A stretch of 64,000 nucleotides of DNA from a virus: the IMG/VR virus record IMGVR_UViG_3300045431_000601, positions 1-64,000 of that record; one strand, written 5' to 3'. The position numbers were made by a program, and so were the translations under genes. Positions within the stretch are counted from its first letter, which is position 1; every line of letters starts with the position of its first letter. A model generated the notes under the pieces. That model made no database searches and was not told where the DNA came from. It saw only the letters and a list, made by a program, of their open reading frames with translations. Positions 1 to 9,164 of the stretch are shown here, piece after piece.

Positions 1-141
1 AAGATCAAAATAATTAAGGTAAAAATCGCTGACTCCGTAAATTGTAAACAAAATAGCTGGAATAAAAACAATAAAAAAGAACTTCTTGTAATGTTGTAGT
101 TCATTCCACCAATCCTTTAATTTTTTGATAAAATCCAACAT
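1..141 (-). CDS. small membrane protein, C-terminus beyond the left edge
   Basis: An ATG at 141 opens a leftward frame that stays open to the window edge (47 visible residues). It begins MLDFIKKLKDWWNEL and continues into a hydrophobic stretch at about residues 21-36 that looks like a membrane helix. The start overlaps the end of the upstream 61-residue gene by 25 bases in another frame. That upstream gene overlaps its own neighbour in the same way, so the three look like one leftward transcription unit. No family recognised. Confidence 0.6.
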   Translation of the reverse strand, partial: MLDFIKKLKDWWNELQHYKKFFFIVFIPAILFTIYGVSDFYLNYFDL

Positions 142-302
142 ATAAAGAAGATTACAGCCAAAACAGAAAACCAGAAGATGTTTCTTTTCTTGTTTTTTCT
201 TTTGTGATATTTCCAAAATTCAGCTATAAAATGCTCTGTGTTATTACAAGACGGCGCTATTAATTTAACATCTCTTATTAATTTGGTTACTCTTCTATCC
301 AT
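117..302 (-). CDS. 61-residue single-pass membrane protein
   Basis: The first 40 residues are charged and end in a very basic run (KYHKRKNKKRN). A C-terminal membrane helix follows at about residues 42-58. This is a tail-anchored or N-in topology with the basic cluster on the cytoplasmic side. The start lies within the last 16 bases of the upstream gene, which suggests translational coupling. Small membrane proteins of this kind occur in phage lysis and host-takeover modules, but nothing here fixes the role. Confidence 0.55.
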   Translation of the reverse strand: MDRRVTKLIRDVKLIAPSCNNTEHFIAEFWKYHKRKNKKRNIFWFSVLAVIFFICWILSKN

Positions 303-820
303 GCTTTAGTTCTTTCTGCATCATCGTCTATTAGTATGCTGTGGAAAACTATAGCTTTGTATTTCTTTTCAATCCATTTTGTTATTCTTATTTGATACTC
401 TGATCTATTACCAGCAACACCAACTGGCATTGTTCCATGATTACTATCATAAACCCAAAGTATACCTTTATATTCGAAAACGCATATTGAGTGTCCTCTA
501 TACTTGGGTATAGAAGCTGTGTACTCTATTAAATTTTTATTAAAAATAGTTGAAAAATTATTTAATTCATCTGTATAATGATATTGAAAAGCATAAATTT
601 GAGCCCATGTATTTTTACTAGATAATATATAATTAGCATAAGAAGCAAATGCCACAGAATCAACAAAGCAAGAATTAGGAAGTTTAGATATACTATGATC
701 TTTTGCTAAATAAAATCCAAATTGAACCCCATAATAAGCTATCGTCCCATTGATCAAAAGTACTAATGTTAGTTTACTTTTCCATCCAAACCAATTGAAT
801 AAATTTTTAAGCTTATTCAC
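287..820 (-). CDS. membrane-anchored protein with transglutaminase-like Cys-His-Asp pattern
   Basis: 177 residues. An N-terminal hydrophobic helix (about residues 16-36) would anchor or export it. The rest has three spaced candidate catalytic residues: Cys51 in PNSCFVDS, His110 in YRGHSICVF and Asp125 in WVYDSNHG. The order and the short strand between His and Asp resemble transglutaminase-like or papain-fold cysteine peptidases. A peptidase or amidase acting outside the cytoplasm is possible, but the assignment rests on motif spacing alone. A GTGTAA motif precedes the start by 13 bases. Confidence 0.6.
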   Translation of the reverse strand: MNKLKNLFNWFGWKSKLTLVLLINGTIAYYGVQFGFYLAKDHSISKLPNSCFVDSVAFASYANYILSSKNTWAQIYAFQYHYTDELNNFSTIFNKNLIEYTASIPKYRGHSICVFEYKGILWVYDSNHGTMPVGVAGNRSEYQIRITKWIEKKYKAIVFHSILIDDDAERTKAWIEE

Positions 821-833
821 TATTTAGTATAGA

Positions 834-839
834 TTACAC
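834..839 (-). promoter_or_regulatory. GTGTAA candidate late-promoter motif
   Basis: Leftward GTGTAA ending 13 bases before the ATG at 820. One of a recurring set at similar distance from start codons. Confidence 0.5.
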
Positions 840-864
840 TTAAATAAAAATGTTCAAAATAAAT

Positions 865-3723
865 TTAGCAGTCTCTCCAAGTAGGGTTGACTGACGCACA
901 ACTACCAGCAATCTGATGGCATTCGCAAACCAAAACGGGCCTTTGAGGCGTGCCTTTTGGTACCATACACTTTTTATTTAAATGACAGTTTTTGCACTCA
1001 TTTCTTTCAGTTGCGCACTCATACACATGTATTGTTGGATTAGGGTCCGGACAGGCTGGCGGTCTTGCAGGACAAGGCTTTGTAGTTGTCGTGCAAGAGT
1101 CATCAGTTCCAGTACAACTAGGACCACTTGTTAATCTGCAAAATCGACTACAACCGTAAGAGGCTACCTTTGATCTGCAAGCTTCTACTTCTGTGCAATC
1201 GCGAGGTCTATCGGCGGGTTTACAGCAATCCTGTTCTCGTGATGTGATACAAAAGCATCGATCTCCTGAAACATCTGTTGGGTCGCATCTATAAGTTTTG
1301 CTTCTATCTGATGCTGCTAGTTTATCTCTTTCTCTTTTGCATTCAGCCTCGGTATTAAAACATAGTTGTCTCTCAGAGCATCTAAGAGGCACTTCTTGTA
1401 GTTCTGCGCATGGAGCATCAACAGCAGTTACCTCCTGTCCATTTACGTAACCACATACGTCTCTACTGCCACAACCATCTACGCATATACATTTTTTTCC
1501 TTGCTCTGGGCCCACAGGACATTTAGCGGGAGAAGCTAAATCTTTGCATCTATCTTTCTTCATGCATCCTTGCCCTATGTCTGTACAAGCACAAGTTTTT
1601 GTAGGCGTTATTGTTACTTTTTTGTAACAAGCCAGTCTTGGATCTTTACATGGAACTTTTTCACATTTTCTATTTATTTCTTGAACAGCCCATGCTTCGC
1701 AAGTCAAAAGATCATATGTTAGCCCAATAGGATCGCAACCTGTTTGACAATCTGTTACTGTTGGAGTCAATATCTCTGCAATCCAACATTTAGAGGAACA
1801 GTTTGAGCATGCGCCACAACTAGTCGCTGGCTTGCACTCTTTTGGAGCTCCACCCGTTGAACCATTTTCGCATTCTTCTTTAGAGTTCCAATATGAACTT
1901 AGGTTGCAACATGCTTCACAACATTCGTCACTAGTCATACTATCTTTAAGAACCTGTTTTGTACATGTGCACCACTCAGGATCTAATCCTGAACTTGTAG
2001 GTTGTCCTTCTAGACATATTTTGCATTTGCATTTGCCCTGGGTTCTACTAAGATCAGCTTCGCATTCTTCTTTTGTCTTAAAGTCTCCTGGATGGAAAAT
2101 ACAAGAAGGCGATGGAGTTGGTGTAGGAGCAACTTCATAACAATGTGTTGCTATTACACAGGGAGGCGGAGACGAATCACACTGCGCAGGAACACATATT
2201 AATCCTGGATTATCAGCTTCGCATTCATTTCTAGAGTTCCATAAAGCGCAGTCTTTGCACAGGCACTTTTCTGTAGGAGTTACTGTCGGGCTTATGCTAA
2301 CCGTAGTTGTAGCGCTAGGATCATATACTCTAAAGTAACAATTTGTAGTTATATTATCTGGGCACCCAGGAATAGAACAATTACAAACGTTCAGTTCGCA
2401 TTTCTCCCAAGATTGTTTATTTAGCACGCATTCATAAAGCCCAGCAAAACTTCCAGGACAACTTGCACCCGCAGCGCCTCCACCTGGGTGTTCGCAAACA
2501 CATACACATGTATTAGTAATCGTAGGAGTATATTGTATTTTTCGTGCACAATTAGGGTTAGGTATGCAATTATCGCAAGCAGTACATCCGCAAGTAACTT
2601 CCTCACATTCGCATCCAGGTACTTCATAACATTCTACTTCGCACCCTACTGTTGTTAGATATCCGCACATTGAGCATGCGCAATCCGGAGCCCTTGTCCA
2701 GCAATCAGTATTGTCTTTGCAACAATCTTCTGGATTGTTTGGAAAACAAGTCACGTTTACGCATCCGTTTGGCCCATTCGCAGCTTCGCAATCAGACTTT
2801 GATTGGTATCCGCAAGTTGCACAATCGCAAAGATTATTATTAACATTTGCACATTCTTTCCAACAATCTGAATTCGTCACACAGCAAGGATCAGCTTTTG
2901 CGCCTTCGTTCTTTAGACAATCTACTTGAGAGCACCTTAGTCCATCGTTCATTTCTGTACACTCTTGAGAGTCGTTATAATAACCACAAGTTGTGCAGTC
3001 GCATGGGTCTCCTGCTCCGTCGCAAGGCTCCCAGCATTCTTTATTTATTTCACAACAATCTGCGCCAAAAGTTTCGCATCCAAATTCTGCTTTTCTACAT
3101 TTTTTACTAGTTGATGTTTCGCAATCTCCTTTACTAGCATACATACTGCAATTGGTACAATTACATTTAGGTAGAGGACCTGTACAAGGTTTGTAACACG
3201 CTGCACTTCCTTTGCAACAATTATGCGAGCAGCTTTCTGTTTTGCATTCTGCCGCTCCTGATTCTGCTTTGCATTTTGCTCTTGAATCATAAAACCCTTG
3301 ATCAATACATCTTTGATCTGTGCACTGGCAATTAGGTTTATTTTCCTCATCAGGACATTTAAAACAAAAAATAGGAAGTCCTGCTACTTGACATTTCTCG
3401 CATTTATCAGCTACTGCGCATCCTCTGCATGGAGTATTTTCTTCTGGAGGATCAAAAAGATTCACACCGCAAGTAGTGCAATTACAGCAAGGCGTTTCTG
3501 GAACACACTTGTAGCATGTCTTATTACTTGGATCTTTACAAGGCCAACAGCTGACTGTGCCAGCAAGCTCAGCTTTCTCGCCCTGAGGACAGAACATAGT
3601 TTCTTGCTGTCCACTAGGACATGAGCAAGGCACATTGCAAGTCGGAGTAGTTGGAGACTCTACTGTATTTATATTTTGAAGTATATCTAGTATTTGGTTT
3701 ATTGTCGTTTGACCAAAATTCAT
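865..3723 (-). CDS. giant cysteine-rich protein A
   Basis: 952 residues with cysteine throughout. The N-terminus (NQILDILQNINTVESPTT) has no cysteine and recurs in two other proteins here. Much of the body, clearest at about residues 150-370, is built from imperfect units of about 45-50 residues: CDCxTCGY, then a CE pair, a CC pair, and CW before a final Cys. Short Thr/Pro stretches (SPTVTPTEK, VTITPTKTC) separate some cysteine blocks. There is no signal peptide or membrane helix. A disulphide- or metal-stabilised virion or adhesin protein fits, but no family is recognised. It lies directly downstream of a paralogue (3751-6552). Confidence 0.8.
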   Translation of the reverse strand: MNFGQTTINQILDILQNINTVESPTTPTCNVPCSCPSGQQETMFCPQGEKAELAGTVSCWPCKDPSNKTCYKCVPETPCCNCTTCGVNLFDPPEENTPCRGCAVADKCEKCQVAGLPIFCFKCPDEENKPNCQCTDQRCIDQGFYDSRAKCKAESGAAECKTESCSHNCCKGSAACYKPCTGPLPKCNCTNCSMYASKGDCETSTSKKCRKAEFGCETFGADCCEINKECWEPCDGAGDPCDCTTCGYYNDSQECTEMNDGLRCSQVDCLKNEGAKADPCCVTNSDCWKECANVNNNLCDCATCGYQSKSDCEAANGPNGCVNVTCFPNNPEDCCKDNTDCWTRAPDCACSMCGYLTTVGCEVECYEVPGCECEEVTCGCTACDNCIPNPNCARKIQYTPTITNTCVCVCEHPGGGAAGASCPGSFAGLYECVLNKQSWEKCELNVCNCSIPGCPDNITTNCYFRVYDPSATTTVSISPTVTPTEKCLCKDCALWNSRNECEADNPGLICVPAQCDSSPPPCVIATHCYEVAPTPTPSPSCIFHPGDFKTKEECEADLSRTQGKCKCKICLEGQPTSSGLDPEWCTCTKQVLKDSMTSDECCEACCNLSSYWNSKEECENGSTGGAPKECKPATSCGACSNCSSKCWIAEILTPTVTDCQTGCDPIGLTYDLLTCEAWAVQEINRKCEKVPCKDPRLACYKKVTITPTKTCACTDIGQGCMKKDRCKDLASPAKCPVGPEQGKKCICVDGCGSRDVCGYVNGQEVTAVDAPCAELQEVPLRCSERQLCFNTEAECKRERDKLAASDRSKTYRCDPTDVSGDRCFCITSREQDCCKPADRPRDCTEVEACRSKVASYGCSRFCRLTSGPSCTGTDDSCTTTTKPCPARPPACPDPNPTIHVYECATERNECKNCHLNKKCMVPKGTPQRPVLVCECHQIAGSCASVNPTWRDC

Positions 3724-3738
3724 AAAATTATACCATAA

Positions 3739-3744
3739 TTACAC
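3739..3744 (-). promoter_or_regulatory. GTGTAA candidate late-promoter motif
   Basis: Leftward GTGTAA 15 bases before the ATG of cysteine-rich protein A. A TATAAT-like string lies between motif and start, so both signal types are possible here. Confidence 0.5.
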
Positions 3745-3750
3745 ATATTT

Positions 3751-6552
3751 TTAACAAGGAGGCCTGTCGGGAGGGCAGTTTGGTCCAGTAGTATTATGCG
3801 TGTCGCATTTACATATTGGCTTGCTACCCCCTGGCGATGGATAAGATACCCAGCACGATTTAAAATCTTCGCATCTCTCGCAATCTTGTAATGAATTTGT
3901 TGCGCAGTCCCAGAATCTGCCTTGGCATCTGTCGAAACCACTAACTGGTGGACAAGGTTTCTGTCTAGTAACCCTACAAGAACTCATACATTTTGGACCG
4001 AGACAAGAATTAGAACATCTTTCGTAATTCTTCTTACTACATTCTGCTAGAGATAGACAATCCTCTCCTCTGTTTCCAGTACAGCATCTGTCCGGTGAAG
4101 ATACTAATTTTTCGCATTTTATTTCTACATTTTTTCCTCTGTAAGAAGCGACTTCAGTACAACCTTCACACGCCCATATATAATCTGGAAATTTTTTTCT
4201 CATCTCTTCTTTTTTCGCTTCGCATTCACCAGTTGCTGCGTTATAAGATTTACCGTCTTCTCCTCTACAAACTTGCGCAAAGGTATTACAATCTATTCTA
4301 ACTTCTTCTAATTTTACGCAATTTCCAGGATTAGGCTGACCATTTGGGCATTCTTTAGAACATTCTGAAACTTCGCTGCACACGCATATATCCGGCGCCC
4401 TAGCTGGACACAATGGGCCATTAGCTATTCTTTCACATTCAGCCAGATTATGACAACGGCTATTAACTTCATTGCAAGTACAAATAGTTCTCGTTGGCGT
4501 AGAAGTAGATTCATTTAAATAATAACACTTTGCCAGAGGCAAATATGCGCAATCTTTTGGATCGCATTTGGCTTGAGTATTAGGAGGCAAACTTTGCCTA
4601 ATAGCTTCGCAAGTATCCCAATCCATTAGAGTTGGATCGCTTAGACAGCCACCCTTACAAGTTTGTAGAGGCGTCTGGCATATGCCTCTAATACACTGAC
4701 CTTGACAACACCCACCGCAATCTGCAGGATTGCACGCCCATTCAAGACCTTTCCTCGAATCGCAAAACGTAGGTTTAGAATTTTTACACTCTGGCTCCGT
4801 TATAAAAAATTGATCTTCAGGAATTCCACAGCATTTTTTGCAACAACTATCGCTTCCAAGATCCTTTTCGGTAAGACGATAACATAAGCAATCCCCTGCG
4901 TCATTAGTGCTTTCTGTTCTAGCTTTCTCGCAACTATAGCAGCAGTCCCATTTAGATCCAATTGTTTGTTGAGCGTTTAGTTCGCAGCTTCTGCGCCCTT
5001 CTTCTGTCGCAGGAAATTCGTTTGGACCATAATCACAATCATCGCAAGTTTTTCCTGGAGGAGGCGGATCGCATGTTAATTGTGTTCTTGCGCATTCACT
5101 ATTTACGTTGCAAAAGCCTTTGCTACCACTGCGAGCACAAGAAAAATTCACACATTTTTTCCATTTATCTTCTAAATTTCTACGCAAATAACTATTGCAC
5201 TCTTTTAAAGAATCAAAAACCTCATCCCCCATGCTCACGCAATCAGCACAATCACAATCAGGAAAAGTCATTGTAATAGTTGTACTAAATGTAAAGCTCA
5301 CTGTAGCGCTATAGTTTATCCTTAACGCAACGCAATTATCCGCCGATGATGCAGGGCAATGATATCCAGTTCTACACTCCCATCTATCTTTATCAAATTT
5401 TCCTAGTCTTTCAGATTCGCATTCAAGAAATGTATCGTATGTATCATAACATGCAGTACAAAGATTTGTTGGTCTTACAAAAACATAGCATTCAAAGTTC
5501 TCATTACAGTCTGGCGCTCCTCGCCCAACCGATTCTTTTTGACAATATTCATCAAAATTTGGAAATGCTTTTGCTTCGCACTGTATTTCTGTCAAAAGTC
5601 CATAATCGCTACATTGGCAAATTGGCGCCTCTTGCCAACAAGAAGCTTCGGTGCAACAATCCTCTGCAGAGCCAAAACATTTACCCGTTTTTGTGCATCT
5701 TTTCGGAGAAACGTTTTGCTCGCATATTTCTTTTGTTTCAAACATATCTAAGCAGTTTCCTTCTCCACATATACAAGATTGTCCAGTAGGATTTCTGCAA
5801 GGCTCCCAGCAATCAGAATTTGCTCTGCAACAGGCTTTTTCGCTTCCTGCTTCGCAAGTTGCTCTTATGCAAGCGTATTGTTCTATTTCTTCGCACTCAT
5901 CTTGAGTAGGATATAATCTACATATTGAATTATCGCAAGCGCATGGCTCTAAAGACTCTTGATCATCGCAAGGCTCCCAACAACTATTATTATCATTGCA
6001 GCATTGTCCAAAAAAAGACGCACATTTAAAAGGCTTGCATTTCTTGCCGCTTTTAACCTCACAATCTTCTTGCGTACTTTCTTTTTCACAATCTGTTAAG
6101 CATTCGCAAGGCTTAATCTCTTCTTCGCAAGGAACCGCACACTTTACTGTGCTATTGCAACAAGTCGTTTCTGATTCAGAAAAATCTTTCCAAGTGCATT
6201 TTTTTCCTTCTTTATTTTCACATTCTGTTCTTGTATCGTATACTTTAGCTCCCATATATGAACATTTACATGGAGGTGCTCCAGTTTGACCGCAGTAAAA
6301 ACACATCTTTGGATCACTTCCTCCGCCCGACGTGGGAACTAAACACCTTTCGCACGCAGCCGCTTGAACACAAGCTCTTTTACATTTAACTTTATTTACT
6401 GTTTCGTCTACAGTATCAAACATGAAATTACAAGTGCTTGAATTACAAGAGCAATTTGAAGCAGTTGAAGTAGTCGCTGCTTTAACAGTATTTAAATTTT
6501 GTAATACATTTAAAATTTTATTAATATTTTCAGATATAGAAATAGGCATCAT
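3751..6552 (-). CDS. giant cysteine-rich protein B, paralogue of A
   Basis: 933 residues with the same design as protein A: a cysteine-free leader (NKILNVLQNLNTVKAATT), then imperfect units ending CC, five or six residues, CW and Cys (for example CCNDNNSCWEPC and CCRANSDCWEPC), then longer spaced cysteine blocks. A Thr/Pro stretch (STSTPTRTIC) recurs. Outside the units and leader the two proteins are quite diverged, which suggests an old duplication. It reads MMPISISEN, so the second Met is an equally good start. Probably a secreted or virion structural protein; function unknown. Confidence 0.8.
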   Translation of the reverse strand: MMPISISENINKILNVLQNLNTVKAATTSTASNCSCNSSTCNFMFDTVDETVNKVKCKRACVQAAACERCLVPTSGGGSDPKMCFYCGQTGAPPCKCSYMGAKVYDTRTECENKEGKKCTWKDFSESETTCCNSTVKCAVPCEEEIKPCECLTDCEKESTQEDCEVKSGKKCKPFKCASFFGQCCNDNNSCWEPCDDQESLEPCACDNSICRLYPTQDECEEIEQYACIRATCEAGSEKACCRANSDCWEPCRNPTGQSCICGEGNCLDMFETKEICEQNVSPKRCTKTGKCFGSAEDCCTEASCWQEAPICQCSDYGLLTEIQCEAKAFPNFDEYCQKESVGRGAPDCNENFECYVFVRPTNLCTACYDTYDTFLECESERLGKFDKDRWECRTGYHCPASSADNCVALRINYSATVSFTFSTTITMTFPDCDCADCVSMGDEVFDSLKECNSYLRRNLEDKWKKCVNFSCARSGSKGFCNVNSECARTQLTCDPPPPGKTCDDCDYGPNEFPATEEGRRSCELNAQQTIGSKWDCCYSCEKARTESTNDAGDCLCYRLTEKDLGSDSCCKKCCGIPEDQFFITEPECKNSKPTFCDSRKGLEWACNPADCGGCCQGQCIRGICQTPLQTCKGGCLSDPTLMDWDTCEAIRQSLPPNTQAKCDPKDCAYLPLAKCYYLNESTSTPTRTICTCNEVNSRCHNLAECERIANGPLCPARAPDICVCSEVSECSKECPNGQPNPGNCVKLEEVRIDCNTFAQVCRGEDGKSYNAATGECEAKKEEMRKKFPDYIWACEGCTEVASYRGKNVEIKCEKLVSSPDRCCTGNRGEDCLSLAECSKKNYERCSNSCLGPKCMSSCRVTRQKPCPPVSGFDRCQGRFWDCATNSLQDCERCEDFKSCWVSYPSPGGSKPICKCDTHNTTGPNCPPDRPPC

Positions 6553-6567
6553 GTAAATTATATAAAT

Positions 6568-6573
6568 TTACAC
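6568..6573 (-). promoter_or_regulatory. GTGTAA candidate late-promoter motif
   Basis: Leftward AAGTGTAAA 15 bases before the ATG at 6552. Confidence 0.5.
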
Positions 6574-6616
6574 TTATAAAACAAACTATTCAAAGATATA
6601 ATTTAATAAAATATAA

Positions 6617-7243
6617 TTAAAAGTCTCTAATACCATCCATTAAAACATTAGTAGTATTTGACATATTAGATATTTGATATGCAAATCTGTAATTTGTGCA
6701 ATAAATATTATCTATATCTAAAAGATAAGTATTCCACGCTTGATCATGCACCCAATGATCGGAATGATTATATACGTCTTCATATATATCTTTTTGTTTT
6801 TTATGGCTCCAGTACAAGAAATTAGCGTATTTTTTATAATACGAGTTATTGACGATCTGCATAGTAGCTTGCCAAATCCTAGAAGGTTTAATAAAAAAAT
6901 CATTAATTCTATAATCTATGTCAAAATTACTCCCCAGCGCTATTAAGTCCCATCTAATATCTTGTAATTTAGACAAAATTAACTTTAATTCGAATAAGGG
7001 ATACCCAAAAAATACATCATCTTCTATTATTATCACTTTATCAAAGTTTTTAGCTATTGCATATTCCATGGCTAAAAAATGACTAAAAGCGCATCCTTTA
7101 TGACCATTCTGCTTGTCCAAAAAGGCTTCTATTATATGAACGGAAAAATTGCTATCAAAATAGTCCGAAAAAATCTCTTTGCATCTATTTAATCTGTCTA
7201 CTCTTTTTTTTAAATTAATTAAAATGATATGTGTATGTTGCAT
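6617..7243 (-). CDS. GT25-family glycosyltransferase
   Basis: 208 residues. Family hallmarks are present: an N-terminal strand IILINLKKRVDRLNR, the GCAFSHFLAMEYA helix, and the acidic metal/sugar-nucleotide site IIIEDDVFF. GT25 includes lipooligosaccharide transferases of bacteria and the collagen galactosyltransferases of animals. I chose the ATG at 7243, which overlaps the stop of the upstream glycosyltransferase gene as TAATG. An upstream in-frame start at 7261 would add six residues. The acceptor is unknown. The C-terminal half of the gene at 32597 has the same domain and sits beside a collagen-like fibre gene. Confidence 0.8.
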   Translation of the reverse strand: MQHTHIILINLKKRVDRLNRCKEIFSDYFDSNFSVHIIEAFLDKQNGHKGCAFSHFLAMEYAIAKNFDKVIIIEDDVFFGYPLFELKLILSKLQDIRWDLIALGSNFDIDYRINDFFIKPSRIWQATMQIVNNSYYKKYANFLYWSHKKQKDIYEDVYNHSDHWVHDQAWNTYLLDIDNIYCTNYRFAYQISNMSNTTNVLMDGIRDF

Positions 7244-8448
7244 TAAAACTCTTTGAGACATTCTTTTAAAGAATCTATTTTACTCTTTAATATATCTTCT
7301 TTTGTCACATTGTAAAAGAAAGGGTTTTCGTTGGGAATCTCTCTTTTTAAAATTTTTAATCTATTAGATTTGACCTCGTACCAGCCTTTACCAGTATGAA
7401 CATTAAGAATATCTTCAAAATATTTTTCGTACATCGGAGCTACTCTTTCAAGAGAAAAATTCTCTCCAAATTTCCTACAATTTATGGGTTTAATTTTATG
7501 TATATTTTGAGCGGCATAAACAAAATCTTCAAAGGTTCTGCATCTATAACCCGTTAATCCGTGAATATTATTCTCAACAAAAGATCCCCAATCAGTTGTT
7601 ATAGTAGGAGTTCCGCTCAATAAACTTTCTATTTGTACCCCACCAAAAGGTTCAACGTATTGTGAGGCCAAAAAAAGCCCTTTAGCCTTAGACATTAATT
7701 TTTTTCTTTTTTCTATATCTGCATAACCTATATGCTCTACATAATCCGATCTTATATTCATATCAGCCAAAGACCCCTGCCCAGCGACAATAAGTTTCTT
7801 CTTTAAATGTTCGCAAACCTGATGAGCAATATGAACTCCTTTGCCAGAATAAACTCTGCCTAAATATAAAAAATAGTCTTCTTTGTCTTCAGAGAACTCA
7901 AAATCTTCTAAATCAAAATAATTAGGTATCACTACATCATACCAGCTTTGCTGACAAGTACCTACAGATCCCATACCACAATAAGCATGATATATCGCAT
8001 AAGATTCAAAAATTTTCCATTTTGCCCATTGGCCGCCTGGATATCCTATGCCAGGTTCTACAACTATCATATCTTTTTCGTGTGCATCGCATATGGGTCT
8101 TACTCCGCTTCCCCAAAACGGAAGTAAAAAGTCTAAAGGCTTTTTTCTTTTTTCTATCTCTTGTATAGCGTTTTTAAAAAAAGTTTGATATGCATGATCA
8201 TTTCTATCAAACTTAAAAAAGTTGTTCTTCCAATCATGGGTTCCGTATGATATTTCAAAATCTTTGTTTGTAAGAACTGACACGTGTTCTGTGCAAATAA
8301 GATCAGAGTCTTCGTGTCCATAATGAACTACTTCGTGGCCTCTTTGAGTCATCATTTTTCCAAATTTAACTACTTTTTGAGTATAGGCACAAGCATTAAA
8401 TTTTTTACTAGATACAGTATGTGGCAGCCCTAAAATGTGAAATCTCAT
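7243..8448 (-). CDS. GT4-type (GT-B fold) glycosyltransferase
   Basis: 401 residues. The C-terminal half has the usual retaining GT-B signature: [14 protein letters not shown] (start of the nucleotide-sugar domain), KKLIVAGQG, and [16 protein letters not shown], in which the E-x7-E type motif binds the sugar nucleotide. The N-terminal domain ([11 protein letters not shown]) would bind the acceptor. It is a soluble enzyme with no membrane segment. The stop overlaps the start of the GT25 gene by one base, so the two are probably co-translated and act in one pathway. Confidence 0.85.
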   Translation of the reverse strand: MRFHILGLPHTVSSKKFNACAYTQKVVKFGKMMTQRGHEVVHYGHEDSDLICTEHVSVLTNKDFEISYGTHDWKNNFFKFDRNDHAYQTFFKNAIQEIEKRKKPLDFLLPFWGSGVRPICDAHEKDMIVVEPGIGYPGGQWAKWKIFESYAIYHAYCGMGSVGTCQQSWYDVVIPNYFDLEDFEFSEDKEDYFLYLGRVYSGKGVHIAHQVCEHLKKKLIVAGQGSLADMNIRSDYVEHIGYADIEKRKKLMSKAKGLFLASQYVEPFGGVQIESLLSGTPTITTDWGSFVENNIHGLTGYRCRTFEDFVYAAQNIHKIKPINCRKFGENFSLERVAPMYEKYFEDILNVHTGKGWYEVKSNRLKILKREIPNENPFFYNVTKEDILKSKIDSLKECLKEF

Positions 8449-8470
8449 GTTTATATCCTATAATAAGATA

Positions 8471-8491
8471 CTAATCCTATGATAGGATTAG
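8471..8491. promoter_or_regulatory. 10-bp palindrome upstream of glycosyltransferase gene
   Basis: CTAATCCTAT, one base, then ATAGGATTAG: a near-perfect inverted repeat between the end of the 56-residue gene (8533) and the ATG at 8448. There is no U-run directly after it on the minus strand, so it may be an operator rather than a terminator. Confidence 0.4.
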
Positions 8492-8532
8492 CGGTCTTCC
8501 GTGGTTCCAAAATATTTTTTTTTTTTCAAAAC

Positions 8533-8703
8533 TCATTTTTTATCTATAAAAAAATTTTTATCCCCACCAATTTTTATCAAATAAGCTTTAGCCTTCGAAA
8601 GGCCTTCGCTAGTATACGGAAAAGCTCCAAAAAGAAAATTATCTCTTTTAGAGATTATAAGATAAGCTTTGGGTTTTTTTATGGGCCTACCTTTTTTCTT
8701 CAT
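8533..8703 (-). CDS. 56-residue basic protein with AT-hook-like N-terminus
   Basis: A short leftward frame begins MKKKGRPIKKPKAYLI and ends IGGDKNFFIDKK with a TGA stop. The GRP tripeptide flanked by lysines resembles an AT-hook that binds the minor groove of AT-rich DNA. The middle (AFPYTSEGLSKAKAYL) reads like a small strand-helix fold. Coding is supported by a textbook promoter whose -10 ends only five bases before the ATG. A longer rightward frame across the same bases looks like a shadow: it is rich in Phe and Lys and has no start signals. Confidence 0.7.
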   Translation of the reverse strand: MKKKGRPIKKPKAYLIISKRDNFLFGAFPYTSEGLSKAKAYLIKIGGDKNFFIDKK

Positions 8704-8708
8704 TATAA

Positions 8709-8737
8709 ATTATACATTATTAATAGAAAAAAATCAA
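8709..8737 (-). promoter_or_regulatory. sigma70-like promoter, leaderless
   Basis: On the minus strand TTGATT (8737-8732), 17 bases, TATAAT (8714-8709), then five bases to the ATG at 8703. Transcription should start at or inside the start codon. Confidence 0.65.
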
Positions 8738-8768
8738 AAAAACTATATAATACTTAGTTCTTTGAGAT

Positions 8769-9156
8769 GGGCCCGAATTTGGTATCGATTTTAATAATAA
8801 AAATTAAAATGCAAGTAGAGGTTTAGGCGGGTCTCTTTAAAAAGCCTTGAAAGTATTAACTGCCAAAACAGCTAAATACAAAGGTCATCTCTCCGCTAGA
8901 GTATCTCTAGTTGAGGAGACCGTTTCTGTAGCCTAAAGTCTACAGCGTGATTACCATGACGCATCTATTGGATAATTGCGTATTTAGATGCCTTTATATT
9001 ATTAGTTTTTTTATTCTACTAGTATATAGTATTAAAAATAAAATCGCCAATTATATCTGTTTTTCTTCTATAAAAGGCTAAAAATAAGAAAAACTAAACT
9101 TGTAGTATTTTGATTTAAATTATTAAAAGACCTCGGTTCAACTCCGAGCGGGTCCA
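8769..9156 (+). ncRNA. ssrA: tmRNA (ssrA), phage-encoded
   Basis: The ends fold into a tRNA-like domain. GGGCCCG (8769-8775) pairs with CGGGTCC (9149-9155) as a 7-bp acceptor stem with a G-U at the third pair, the alanyl-tRNA synthetase identity element. CTCGG-TTCAACT-CCGAG (9132-9148) is the T arm, and 9156 is the A discriminator. CCA is not encoded. The 5' part matches tmRNA: GAATTTGGTATCGAT, then a pseudoknot (AGAG 8817-8820 with CTCT 8833-8836; GGC 8826-8828 with GCC 8844-8846) with TTAAAAAGCC. The likely resume codon is ACT at 8859, with U at -5 and A at -4 as in E. coli. The tag frame runs to TAA at 8934-8936: 25 residues, starting TAKTAKYKG and ending EETVSVA. A CTAGAG/CTCTAG hairpin lies inside it (8896-8910). 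The role would be ribosome rescue with proteolytic tagging. Confidence 0.9.
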
Positions 9157-9164
9157 AAAAAAAA

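Noticed and set aside
1832-6289. Many small frames opposite the cysteine-rich genes
   Set aside because: Cys codons have no stop on the complement, so cysteine-rich genes throw antisense open frames. No promoters or ribosome sites support them.
8471-8491. Palindrome called as an intrinsic terminator
   Set aside because: No U-run follows directly on the minus strand, and the T-run on the plus side is some 20 bases away.
8479-8757. Rightward 92-codon frame
   Set aside because: It is opposite the better-supported 56-residue leftward gene, which has a proper promoter and balanced composition.
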